From: Gracilariopsis chorda
Lineage: Eukaryota > Rhodophyta > Florideophyceae > Gracilariales > Gracilariaceae
Assembly (NCBI GenBank): GCA_003194525.1
Contig: NBIV01000155.1
Span: 1 to 64,000 of the forward strand
DNA length: 64,000 nt
Reading direction: 5' to 3'
Shown: piece by piece, positions 44,578 to 54,559 of the stretch
How positions within the stretch are numbered: the stretch's first letter is position 1
Layout: the number at the start of each line of letters is the position of its first letter
Translations under genes and position numbers: made by a program
The notes under the pieces: generated by a model
Told to the model about the DNA's origin: nothing
Seen by the model: only the letters and a program-made list of their open reading frames with translations
Database searches by the model: none

Positions 44578-44943
44578 AAGTAGAAGCGGCCTGTGGCCAC
44601 TGGTGGCCCTGCGCGCCGCTGAATTGAGGTATTCTTGGGAGATCTGCAGGCGGTTTCTGCTTGCTATCGCTCGCAAACGGCCTGCAAACCAGTGAAGGCT
44701 GCAGTTCTGAGAGTGACTATGGAATAGAATTGCAGTTGAACGCTCGCACGTTGGTGATAGGCTGGCACTGCAGTTGTGTATATAGAGTACAGTAGATTGT
44801 AATTGGATGGCACTGCCAAAATAACTGCAATGCCACCCACTGTGCAGCAGTGTGGCTGGCACTGCTGCAGTGCCAGCCACTTAGCAGCTGCGGCAGTCCA
44901 CATGCAGCAGCAGCCAATGAGCTCTGAGCTTTGCTGCTGCTCC

Positions 44944-44981
<38 letters not shown>

Positions 44982-45138
44982 TTGCTGCTGAATTTTTTGA
45001 ATAGCGGGGAGGCGTGAAAATTGCATGCACTGAAGGGAGCGTGCAAGGGGATGTTTTGGCGCAACGCCTCCCGTCAATCAACAACACCCCCCTCAATCAT
45101 GTGTAAATCATTCTAGTACGGGGTGGTGTTGAGACAAG
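44578..45138 (+). repeat. Repeat unit A (direct)
   Basis: About 560 bases: GC-rich palindromic start (GGCC-TGTGGCC..GCGCGCCGC), several copies of GGCTGGCACTGC and its complement, a (CTG)n tract, then a GGGGAGGCGT...GGCGCAACGCCTCCC inverted pair, a C/G-run and GTGTTGAGA. A new unit start follows at 45,139. Confidence 0.85.
44932..44990. repeat. (CTG)n microsatellite with TTG interruptions
   Basis: Fifty-nine bases of CTG repeats interrupted by CTCCTG and TTG; encodes poly-Q on the minus strand but sits inside a non-coding repeat unit. Confidence 0.93.
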
Positions 45139-45200
45139 AAAAAGCGGCGTTCGGCCACGGGCAGCGCTTTGCGCCGTGGCTGGGGAGTTATGAACAGCGG
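45139..45200 (+). repeat. Start of interrupted repeat unit B
   Basis: AAAAAGCGGCGTTCGGCCACGG and the following GC palindrome match the first ~50 bases of units A and C; similarity then stops and helicase-associated sequence begins. Confidence 0.65.
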
Positions 45201-45280
45201 TGAGAAAAGAATGGGTGGAGAAAGCAAAGGCAGAAAAGCAAGTATTTTAATTCAGTGAGTGAAGAATGCAAGAAATATGA

Positions 45281-46620
45281 TTACGGTTGTGGAGGGATGC
45301 AGAACTGGATGGCTTCAGGCAGCACTGGCTTTGCAATGGCCACAAGCATAGGATGAATTGTGTGCGCACTCGCGGATGTAAGCTGCAGGACATGCAGGAG
45401 CAGCACATGGTCGTTCCTTCCAACGCGCGACAATGCGACATACAACTGACTGGCGCAGAGGTCGGATCGCACATCCACAACCAAGCCATCCAACATCTTT
45501 CCCTGTTGTGTGTGAAAGGTAGCTGCACACACAAAAGGTGTTAGGAACCGCCTTCGAATCATGCAAATGTCTGCGAAAGAAAACTCGAGGTCGATACGAT
45601 GCAGGAGCTGTCGTTCCAGCACCTGTCGGTTCTCGTCGAGTCGAGCAACTTGCATCGTAAACTGATCGACACGCACGACTACGAACAGCTTTCAGTTGAC
45701 AACAGCAAAATGAAGCACGTTCCAAGTGACCATAACTGGCACACCAATCTTGATATCCAAGTTATGAGATGGTACGTCAGTAGGTGCATGCTGATATACA
45801 AACTCGGGAACAAAAGTATTGGTGAAGTTGGGCTCTGAGTTCTGTCCACCATCAGGTTGTACCGTCGTAGCACACGGAAAAGTGAAGCACTCACCAGGAA
45901 ACAGATTCAGCGCTGCCGCATTGTGTTCATTGACCAACTGATTTGTGGAGGCAATGAGCATTTTGCTGAGATTCACATCCTCCTTGCGTCGTGTTGTGAG
46001 CCACTTCCACAGGATTTGATAAGCTGTTTGCACGCCACTGGTAGATCTGAGTGGTAGTAGAGAGTAATTGGATATTGTGTTGCATGCAATGCAATTTAAC
46101 AGTGATGCAAATGCCGGATCATCGGCTTGGCGTACTTCTTCGGTGAAATACAGCACTTGAACCGAGCACAATGTCCACAGATCACTCTTCCACGGCAATG
46201 GGTTGAGAATGTTTGTGTACACTCGTTTCACATTTCCACTCGGTGCAGCCTCAATTTACACCTGTGGCACAACTGGAAGCAGCTCGGAGTAGTCGCCGGA
46301 AATAACGATGGTCAAGCCCCAAAAAGGAGGCGGTTTTTCAATTCCAGTGCAGCAAAGATCTTTGAACAACGCATCCATGAGTTCAAAGAGCTTTCGTGAA
46401 AGCATGGACGCCTCATCCAAGACGAGCAGTTGTATTTTGCGTAGCAGTTCTGCACGTGGAGATGGGGGACCCTATTTTGACAAAGTGGCTGTAGTACTGC
46501 TCGTTCTGTCCTTATGAGCTACAGACAGTCCGAGCAGGCTATGTAAAGTGCGGCCACTTTTGTAAAACGATGCTGGAATGCCTGTTGTAGCAGGAGACCT
46601 GCACACGTGCTCGGCCTTGC
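45281..46620 (-). pseudogene. PIF1/Helitron-type DNA helicase, N-terminus missing
   Basis: Superfamily-1 helicase blocks in order on the minus strand: TGIPASFYKSGRTLHSLLGL (motif Ia type, ~46,580-46,520), the Walker B box LLVLDEASMLSRKLFE (~46,440-46,390), VISGDYSELLPVVPQV (~46,300), LIASTNQLVNEHN (~46,000), PSHNLDIKIGVPVMV (~45,760), and the C-terminal TFHTQQGKMLDGLVVDVRS and LYVALSRVGRNDHVLL (~45,500-45,380). This set is typical of PIF1 and of Helitron RepHel helicases. The Walker A loop should lie right of 46,600 but is not present; repeat sequence begins there. Reading changes frame between the two larger open stretches (46,231-45,692 and 45,676-45,281). No HUH Rep domain is seen, so Helitron origin is not proven. 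Confidence 0.83.
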
Positions 46621-46689
46621 CCAAGTCCCAGGACAGGAAAAAGGGCCCAAAGAAGCAAAAGGTTACGACACTGCACTATTCGCCAAGCC

Positions 46690-47134
46690 TGAATGGGATT
46701 CAAAATAGTGGTTGTGGACAGCTAGCGAGATGCATTTGGCACTGCGCCAGTGCAGTATATACGTCTTTTGCAGGCATGTCTGCAATGAAACTTCAGTATA
46801 CACTGCACAGGTGCATTGCAACTTGACACGTGTTGGAATGAACAGCCGGGTTTTTGCTGCTGAGTGGCTGACACTACAATTGATTTCATTGCAAGCCATT
46901 CAGCAGCCATTGCACAGTCAACATGCAGCAGCAGCAGCTAATTAACTGAACGCTTTGCTGCTGCTGCTGCTGCTGCTGCTGAATTTTTTAATGGTAGGGA
47001 GGCGTTGCGCCAAATGTGCGTTTCGCCTGCACAAACGGGGGCGTGCAAAGCGAGTTTGTGGCGAAACGACTCCCGTCAGTCAACAACAGCCCCCTCATAA
47101 ATGAGCAAATCCTTAAGATTGGGGGTGTTGAGAA
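46690..47134 (+). repeat. Repeat unit B, diverged remainder
   Basis: Shares the CAGCAGC...(CTG)n...GAATTTTTTAAT block and the GGGAGGCGTTGCGCCAAA inverted pair (left arm 46,997-47,014) with unit A. Its first ~250 bases are only loosely similar. Confidence 0.72.
46956..46981. repeat. (CTG)8 microsatellite
   Basis: Perfect CTG run in unit B, followed by GAATTTTTTAATGG, just as in unit A. Confidence 0.92.
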
Positions 47135-47665
47135 AAGTAGAAACGGCCTTCGGCCGTGGGCGGCGCTGCGCGCCGCTGAGTAGGGGTGACTTTTGGGGAT
47201 GTGCAGGCCGCTTATGCTCGCTAATGCTCGCAAATGACCTGCAGACCCATGAGTGCCGCGGCGTCGAGAGTGAACATAGAATAAAGCAGCAATTGAGCGC
47301 CCATGCGATTGTGACTGGCGGGCACTGCAGTTGTGCATGGAGAGTACAGTGTAATGTAATTGGCCGGCACTGCCAAAATGACTGCAGTGCCAAACACTGT
47401 GCAGTGGGATGGGTAGCAGAGTTGTGGTGCCAGCCACTGAGCAGCAGTGGCAGTCAACATGCAGCAGCAGCCAATAAGCTTTGAGCTTTGCTACTGCTGC
47501 TACTGTTGATGCGGCTGCTGGTGATGCTGCTGCTGCTGGTGGTGGTGGTGGTGAATTGTTTGAATAGCAGGGAAGCGTTGCGCCAAAAGAGGTTTATGCA
47601 TGCGCTGAAGAAGGCGTGTTGGCATGTTTATTGGCACAACGCCTCCGTTCAATCAAGATTTAGGC
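47135..47665 (+). repeat. Repeat unit C (direct)
   Basis: Starts AAGTAGAAACGGCCTTCGGCCG and is alignable with unit A through GGCACTGCAGTTGTG, TGCCAAAATGACTGCAGTGCC, the CTG-like tract and the AGCGTTGCGCCAAAA...GGCACAACGCCTCC pair. Confidence 0.85.
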
Positions 47666-47744
47666 GCTTATACGCTTGTAAGTTTATAGAATCGAGAAAT
47701 GAGCGCCCGACGAGTTTATCTCGAGCATAACCACAAGGATCTGA

Positions 47745-48282
47745 AACAATATCTCAACACCTCCCGTACTGTAATGAATTGCTCATGTATGAGGGGGGGT
47801 GTTGCTGATTGACAGGAGGCGCTGCACCAAAAAATCTCCTTGCACGCGTGCTTCAGCGCAACTAAAAAAGGAATTTTGCCCAACGCCTCCCTGTCATTCA
47901 AAAACATTCAGCAGCAGCAGCAGCAGTAAAGCTCAACCCTTATTGGCTTCTGCTGCATGCTGACTGCTGCAGCTGCTAAATGGCTGGCACTGCGATAGAG
48001 CAAGCCACCCTGCTGCACAGTGGCTGGTACTGCAGTCATTTTGGCAGTGCCAGCCAATTACAATCTACGGTAATCTACACACACAACTGCAGTGCCAGCC
48101 AATCACCAACGCGCTGGCGCTCAATTGCAACTCTATTCCATATTAACTCTCGGCGTCGCGGCCCTCAGTGGTTTGCAGGCCGTTTGCAAGCGATAGCAAG
48201 CAGAAATGGCCTGCAGATCCCCCACAGTCACCGCTATTTAGCGGCGGGCAGCGCCGTCCACGGCCTGAGGCCACTCCTACTT
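47745..48282 (-). repeat. Repeat unit D (inverted)
   Basis: Reverse complement of units A and C: reads leftwards from AAGTAGGAGTGGCC at 48,282 through TTGGCTGGCACTGCAG, the CTG tract and GGGAGGCGTTGGGCAAAA to CCCCCCTCATACATGAGC and GTGTTGAGA. Confidence 0.85.
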
Positions 48283-50220
48283 TTTGTACAAGTAATGAAT
48301 ATGCACGTAATTAGAAATTGTGAAAGATACCAGTCGGTTTACTCTACAGAGCCTCTGCAATCCTTCTGAACTTTTGCGCTTGCCTATATAAACCTTGGCA
48401 GAGAGTAACGTCTTTCAAAGTTGCTGCTCCGTCGTTGGAAGAATACTTGAGGTCTTCTTGATGCAAAGATCAGCAGATTTTTCCGAATGGGTCTTTAAGC
48501 AGCAGGATGTTAACCTGCCCTGCAAAAAAATGCGCACGATAAGTGCTCGACGGTAATTATTGCACTGCCCCAAGTTGCTCCCTTTGACGAGGTTTTATTC
48601 TGATCGGTGCCTCGTTCACGCCTGGAATTCCGTCCAGAACCATGCTTCCACACTCTGAAAGGATCGTTATCACATTCCAACGGTGCGTTTGATATAGCAG
48701 AGTGTGCGGGAGTTGGGTCGATACGGCTTTCAGCTCTGGAGTTTGATTGGGAAACTGCATCCACTGTCATTCGTGCCAGTCCCACTACCCATTTCAGAAG
48801 CATGTTCCAAGTTTGCCAGGAACTGTGCTTAGCTGCAATTGCGGCAGAGGATCTATCATAGCTGGGCACTTTGAGGTTTCTTTGTAATACGTCTGCAGCT
48901 GTGTCGGTTCTGGGTCGTTTTGGATTGAATGGCAGTGAAGATACTACTGTAACAAAACCATATGCACAGGCACGTTATGTTGTGCGTTGAGATCCTTTAC
49001 TCAACCATTTTCTCTCGCTACTTGCACTCCGGGAAAATTTTGCACGTGTCAAATGAGAGTTAAAGTTATGCAACTGACCGCGAGTTATATTTCTCTCCAC
49101 CATATGTGCTTCACAACGCCAACATCGAGAATGAGAAGCCAAAAGAATTTGGTCCGGTGAATTCTTCCAGATGGATATAAGTTAGAGAACAAAAAGTTGC
49201 GAGGAGTTCTGCGCGTTTTCCAGGGCTGTTGAGTGGAGATTTGTATGTTTGTTATCAGCGAGCCTGCCCCATCAGTGACGGTCATGACCAGCTTGTTATC
49301 AAGGTCAGAAAGTGGGTACTGATGTATGCAACGTATCATGTGAAAGCTCTTCGACAGGATCGTGGTACTGCTGAGTGCATTGAGTGCTTCTGATACAATT
49401 CTTAGATATTGGCGTTCATTCTTGTATTGAGGACAACATGGGTTGTGGGTTGACCTCATCAGTGCTCTGATTTTGAATCTGTCATTTTAATGAGCTAGTT
49501 CGGGTTCTAGATCTATTTTGATCGTGTCAGTTGGAACTTGGCGGTGTTACAAAATAGGAATAAACTCAGTAGCTTTATACCTCCAAAACAGAAGAATAGA
49601 ATAGAACATCAATGTTCCCTCTCTGGCAGGGGGTTTCCTGTAGCCAGATAATCCATCACCAAGACACGGTGAACTCTTATGAAATCGCCAAGCTGTCAAA
49701 CACGGATTGTTTCTGATGGCTTGGTGATAAAGCTGTGCAAGAACAATTTTTGATGTCTCCATTGGAAAGAACACAGGATTGATCAGCTATGACAATCTCG
49801 CATCGTAGAGCAGCGCTACTAGTAGTAAAGAAGGTGTGACAATCGACCATGAAGTTCAACAGTTTGATGGTTCTTCTGCTGTCGTCGACGGGGATCAGGG
49901 CAGTGACTATGTCAACGTATTGATGCACCGCGCCCAATAGTGTATGCTTCGAAAGTAGGATGCTCTCAGAAAGCCAAGGCCGTAGTGTTTCAGAGCACTG
50001 CTACGACAAGTGACGAACAAATAAATCTGTCCGGAGTATAAAACAAGCCCAGCGTGTACCACATGCAGCTGGGTTGGACATCATCATGAAGGTATTCAAA
50101 TCCAGATGGGCAGAAGAAGCTTCTTGCTCGTTTTAATGTCGTCACCATCTGATGACCTTCAACTTGGCGCGGAAGAAAGAACACGTCGAGCGAAATAGTG
50201 GCTCTTTTCATGAGTACTTT
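48283..50220. other. Unassigned; decayed minus-strand open stretches
   Basis: Minus-strand frames 50,223-49,990 (starts ATG, 77 codons), 49,937-49,677 and 49,459-49,085 (124 codons) run the same way and could be exons or pieces of one host gene, but no domain is recognisable. 48,607-48,861 plus and 48,869-48,510 minus overlap and neither has a motif. If the minus frames are a gene, its start would face the Rossmann-fold gene fragment across the 50.2-50.5 kb promoter-like interval. Confidence 0.3.
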
Positions 50221-50458
50221 CATTTCCGTTTGTAAAGGCTACTTAGCAAACAGACATGCGCAGTGCTCTTAGTGATCAGTGCAAGCTCGCCAAACATGGC
50301 ACAATTGTGCTTCGTTCAAGATACTTCTATCAACCAAATACAACTCCTTGCCACACGCAAATCATCGAGAGGATGTACTACCCTATTACGCCAACCGTGC
50401 GTTTGGTAACAGGAACAAATTCTCCACCGTGCACTCTTTCATTCCTTCTTCTACCCAT

Positions 50459-50466
50459 TATAAAAG
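50459..50466 (+). promoter_or_regulatory. TATA box
   Basis: TATAAAAG, about 100 bases ahead of the coding fragment at 50,529-50,870. Between them lies a CA/TC-rich leader (CAACAATTCAACAACGTAAC) of the kind seen in fungal and oomycete 5' UTRs. Confidence 0.5.
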
Positions 50467-50528
50467 ATTCTCCAAATCTCCACCGTGCGCACACCGCCGG
50501 CATCCGCATCAACAATTCAACAACGTAA

Positions 50529-50870
50529 CTCACAACAGCAGTTCATCCTAACTCCAAACATATAGAAATCTCAATTCTATTCATCGGCGCCAGCGGTCTC
50601 ATTGGGCGCAAGATCATCGAAGCCGCCAAAAAGCCGCGAAACCCACCTCAAGTCCACGCCTTTGACCGCAATGGTTCACCAATCGTGCCAGAGATAACAC
50701 AGCAATGCAATGCAGTTCAAGAAGAAGATAGCTTGAAATCAGATCAAATGTACGACCCCTTGGTCACAGCAAAAGCAAGTCAAATCATCGTATCAATCGG
50801 CGTACCGAACAGCACTGCACCAACTACATTTCGTGGTTTATCAGCAGTGGTACCGGGTCTGCGTGCGTAA
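50529..50870 (+). pseudogene. NAD(P)-binding Rossmann-fold protein, N-terminal fragment without start codon
   Basis: The 113-codon open frame has ISILFIGASGLIGRKIIEAA (GxxGxxG at 50,586-50,606), the dinucleotide-binding turn of atypical short-chain dehydrogenases and NmrA-like proteins, followed by VHAFDRNG as the second strand with the acidic residue. Later ASQIIVSIGVPNST resembles the fourth strand with its NAG-like turn. There is no ATG upstream in frame; an ATA at 50,562-50,564 stands where a start would be expected (…AAACATATAGAAATC). It ends at 50,870 after about 100 residues, short of the ~250-300 usual for the fold, and runs into a minus-strand charged-protein gene. Broken host gene. 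Confidence 0.62.
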
Positions 50871-51054
50871 AGCCGGGGATGCAGCCTCTCTGAAACTTCG
50901 AGACACTTCTGCTGACATAGACTCGGCTTTTTCGGAATCCTTGATGGCCTTTGCAGGCTCGGATCTGAATCTGGGCACGGATTTGCGAGGACTGGTTTCC
51001 TTCGTTCGCTCCCGTTCCTTCTGAGACGTAGCAGCATCATTCCTAGCCTCACAG

Positions 51055-51960
51055 CTATTTCGTGAGGAACTTTTCCGCTGGGTCCGACCTGAATCCAAGA
51101 GAGCCTCTAGCAAGAGCTTCATGAGCTATGGATACGGAGACGTCCTCACGTTCTCTATACCGTCTATGCGCTGCATGTGACTTCTGTATTTGCTCCTTGC
51201 GCATTGTCTTGCGATCTCGCTCTTTTTCCACTTCGCTACTCCGCTCAAGATCCCTTCTGAGACCGCTCATATCTCGTTCTCTCTGGAATCTTACTCCGTA
51301 ATTTTTCTCGATCTAGGTTACGATCGCGTTTGTTCTCTCTGTGCTTCTTAATCTCTCCTCAAAATCCTTATCTTGACGTTTTTCTTTCTTTTCTCCGTAG
51401 CCATCGCGTTAATGGGCTATGTCTTCACGTCTCCTGCTCTTTCCAAAGTCACTATTCTTATCAACGATCATGCGCTGATCAAGATGTGCCTTCTGTTTCT
51501 TGTCCTTATTCTTACCCCAAACCACTTTCCTGTACGAAATTCGTTCGTACTTTTCGATGCCTCGTTCCCTTTCACCCGCTCGAGATGCAAGCTGCTCCTC
51601 ATCGAAAAGATCATCGTCTTGTGTCCGATGCCTCCGCTTCCTGGAACCACGCAGCTGAGAATGAGTTGGAATTGAGTCAACAGAACTATCCCTCTGCTTT
51701 CTTTGTAGTTCCTTCTCATCATGGGGACCACGCTCAACAGAACTCCCCTTTCCCTCGCTATGCTCTTCTCGCCGCGGCGTTCCTTGGTAGAAGAAGTACG
51801 GTTCGATGTCCCGATCTTCAAAGAGTTGGGCTACATTTCCATCTCTGGCGAACTGGACTTCAACGGAGCTGGTTCGAAACGGGGGATTCGCGCTACTGGG
51901 CATGACAGAGGAACAGATGTGGGAGGTTTCTTTGCTGATTTTGAGGAGGTACTCCCCGAT
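51055..51960 (-). pseudogene. Arginine/glutamate-rich nuclear-type protein, broken
   Basis: One minus-strand frame stays open from 51,960 to 51,055 except for a TAA (51,411-51,409) and a TAG (51,315-51,313). It starts inside a conserved-looking segment (IGEYLLKISKETSHICSSV, then SVEVQFARDGNVAQLFEDRD and IEPYFFYQGTPRR). It then becomes rich in R, E, K and D with RS/RE/RD dipeptides (GSRKRRHRTQDDDLFDEEQ; RRDLERSSEVEKERDRKTMR; AAHRRYREREDVSV), as in splicing-related nuclear proteins. I cannot name the family. The frame continues with similar composition to about 50,840 in other frames. A TGA precedes it at 51,963-51,961, so the N-terminus is missing or in another frame. Confidence 0.5.
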
Positions 51961-52348
51961 TCACTCGCACATGAAGCGGACCTCAAAGACTTGATGGTCT
52001 CTGTCTCCCTCTGCGGTTCTTTCGCCTCACCAAGTTAAGAAGGGAACTATTTCAATCTTCTGCTTTAGATACCGTTCGCTTTGGAAAATTCAGAAGGAGA
52101 AGTCTTTCACCGCGATTGGTCAGAGATCTTCCTAGATTCCTTGCCGGCTAAAGAGTTCATCGGCGGGGATGTAGGGCCCATTCCATTGTCTACCTCTTGT
52201 TGCACAGAAAGATAAAATACAGCGATAAAAGGCATGCAGCAATGTTTGCGCATGAATTGAAGTGGTTAAGCAATGTTGCATGGATTCATTCATGCAGATA
52301 AGAATAGGGACACCACTTTCTTTGCTACGAACGTCTTCTTAGCTTATT

Positions 52349-53190
52349 TCAAAAGCTCGCAGCGTCCTTCATTCTCTTGTGTGGAGGTTGAACTTCAAAA
52401 AATCCAAGGTGACTAACGTCACCACAAATAAGCACCAAAATTATCCTTCTCTGAATCAAAGTGGAGGTTATGTATTCCAACACAAACCTCGCACTTTCTT
52501 CGAGAAATAACATACTTTCCAATCTCAAATCAAGTCTGTCTCGCATCATCATCGTCAACTAGGACAAAATCATCCATGTGCGAGGGCATCTCGCAAAAGC
52601 ACGCACTTTGTTGTGCATTGCAACTTCATTCTCGTCAATGCGCAGTTCTGCCTATTTCTTTGACACTTTTGGTGCTCGGCTGGCACGATTTTTGTCATCT
52701 TCTTTCTCAATCATGTTGAAATATCCATTCTACAAAACAGTTGTGGAGCTGTTTCATCCCCATTGACAGGTTTTCCTTCGACGGCAACAACAAGATGACC
52801 GTCCATCTTGAGCATGGTTTACAGGATCGAAAGCCTTGTTTTCTGTACACCAGGTTTTAAAGCGCGGTGGAACGGAGCTGTCCTCCGAAAATCGGACAGC
52901 AGTCTAAGATGAATGTTTAGAATGCCGCCTTTGGGCATGTCCCAGAACTTTTGGGGCAAACAGTTTCCGTTACCCGCTTTGACACATATATCAGTCTGAA
53001 AGATAGAAAGTGCTTTGAGAAACTGTTGTTCCCTGGTGCAGACAGGCATTAGGAATGACAAAAAGTGGAATTGCGCCGCAATAGTGTGAGACGGTTACTT
53101 CAGCAGAACCCTTTTACGACAGTAAAGTGACGGCCACTACGTGATGATCGCGCTTACTTCGTAATGTGGTTGAATCTGGCTTGATGGCCC
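52349..53190 (-). pseudogene. Methionyl-tRNA formyltransferase, decayed
   Basis: Minus strand. The block LPQKFWDMPKGGILNIHLRLL, SDFRRTAPFHRALKPGVQKT matches the formyltransferase signature 'lPq.fLd.PkgG.lNiHpSLLP.fRGAAPi.rAl.aG...TGvsi', with the catalytic N-x-H retained but SLLP and RGAAP altered to RLLS and RRTAP. It is followed by KMDGHLVVAVEGKPVNGDETAPQL, then the C-terminal domain echoes APKVSK, DENEVAMHNKVRAF and ICGDVSHLGFFEVQPPHKRM (near 52,440-52,360). Upstream, TREQQFLKALSIFQTDICV fits the preceding helix. The reading needs several frames and has a stop right after LSIL (52,819). The enzyme formylates initiator Met-tRNA in mitochondria or plastids. A dead or duplicated copy of a host gene. 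Confidence 0.85.
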
Positions 53191-54559
53191 AACCTGCTGA
53201 GCTCTACCGATGTATAGCAGGTGTTGAAAAGGACACCAAATTTAGAAAGTGACCACACACACAATTAATTTTTGAGTTGAGTGATTAAAGCACTGAGCAG
53301 CTCTAATTATTTGCGATTCTGATTTGTGACCAGTTCTCTGTCCATGTTTTCTTCTTCCCACTGTGCATGAGGAAGTGAGAACTTATTTGCCTGCAAGGAT
53401 ATTTCACATTATTCCAAACGATGTTTCTAGTGTAACTGCTCACATACCTTTTCTTTTCAACTATGAATGCCTTGAGACACTGTTGTATCCTTCGTGCATG
53501 GCTCCGTTTGCAGTTGAAGCTCATCAGGCTCCACGTTTTCCTTGGTATCTTCTCTGCTTCGTTTTTACTCGAGTTCCATTCTTTGAATAACTTTTCCCGC
53601 TTCCACTAAACTTCTGTTCTTTGGAATTGGCTAATTCTCGTTACTGAGTCTGAGATATTTCAAAATCATTCTTTTCGACAATAAGTTCATCAAAAAGTCC
53701 TTAAAATTCTGTTTGCTCTTTCGTGATACCAGAAGCTGCAATGTTTTTTCGGTTTTGCTTTCGACGTTGCGACGTCATTGTTCTCATTTTTTACCTTAGG
53801 TTTTTGATAGAATGCTGACATTTATATTTCAATACTCGGCTTGCAATATTTTTTAAGAAAAATAAACGAAATTTGCTAGATTCGCGGTCATGATAGCCGT
53901 ATTTGGCTCGGCGGGCATCTGCTGCGCGCAGGCATTTAAAAAGGAAATATTTTGTGTATATCGTTGAACATAACCTTACGTAGTTTTCTGGCGCTAAGTT
54001 TTGTGGAAGTTGTGTCAACCTTATCTGATGCAATGACATTAGCAGACAATTGTTGAGCGGGAACAGATAATTCTTGTTTTTCAGTTGGTGTGTTTTAGTG
54101 TGCAATATTAGGCAAGGCAATTGTTTTCTGTTCGGTAGGTACTAAATGCGGAGTAAGTGGGCTTGGCACAGAAGGTTCCATCTTGGCCGTTAAAAAACTC
54201 ACGCATGACGACTCCATCTCAAACTCTGGTTTGTTGTGATGTGAGTGAGACGTCGAGTAGCAGCCTACAGTGCCCAGGCGGCAAGCACGGCCACTATTTT
54301 AAAAAAAGGCACCACGGCCGCAGAAGCACGTGAACCACGGCTGCCAGGGAAGCACGTTCTGTCTCAGGTTATGGGCCCTCTGCATATCTGAACGAACCCC
54401 ATCATTGACGCTCCACCTCACACAGCCCGCTCTATCCGCTAACGGCGACGAGCTGAACTACCTGAAGAGCACGACTACATCCAGAATCTTCTACAAAACT
54501 CACGCATCAACGCAACAGACACTCATAATCTTGTCGACTCAACCAATCGCACACTCGTC
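53191..54559. other. No gene recognised
   Basis: Short open stretches on both strands. The last ~350 bases before the Copia gag start (54,200-54,559), with CA-rich sequence, could be its 5' LTR or leader, but no matching copy was found downstream. Confidence 0.35.

Larger units (their letters stand above)
44578..48282. mobile_element. Composite of CTG-rich repeat units, inverted at its ends, around a PIF1-type helicase
   Basis: Both outer ends begin with AAGTAG(A/G)(A/G)(C/T)GGCC: at 44,578 reading right and at 48,282 reading left, giving terminal inverted repeats of about 550 bases. Between them lie a second, interrupted unit, a helicase gene remnant on the minus strand (46,620-45,281), and a third direct unit. 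The left end cuts off a Harbinger transposase, so the composite or its leftmost unit inserted there. I do not recognise a described element with this build; see findings. Confidence 0.6.

Noticed and set aside
44664-45077. Poly-Q protein frames on the minus strand over the CTG tract
   Set aside because: The tract lies inside a non-coding repeat unit present several times; all three minus frames stay open simply because of the repeat.
44578-48282. Calling the helicase composite a Helitron
   Set aside because: The helicase motifs fit, but no HUH Rep domain was seen and the ends are long inverted repeats, which Helitrons lack.
51330-51905. 191-codon plus-strand frame
   Set aside because: It is the shadow of the charged minus-strand protein, whose R/E/D-rich composition and conserved-looking N-terminal part are more protein-like.
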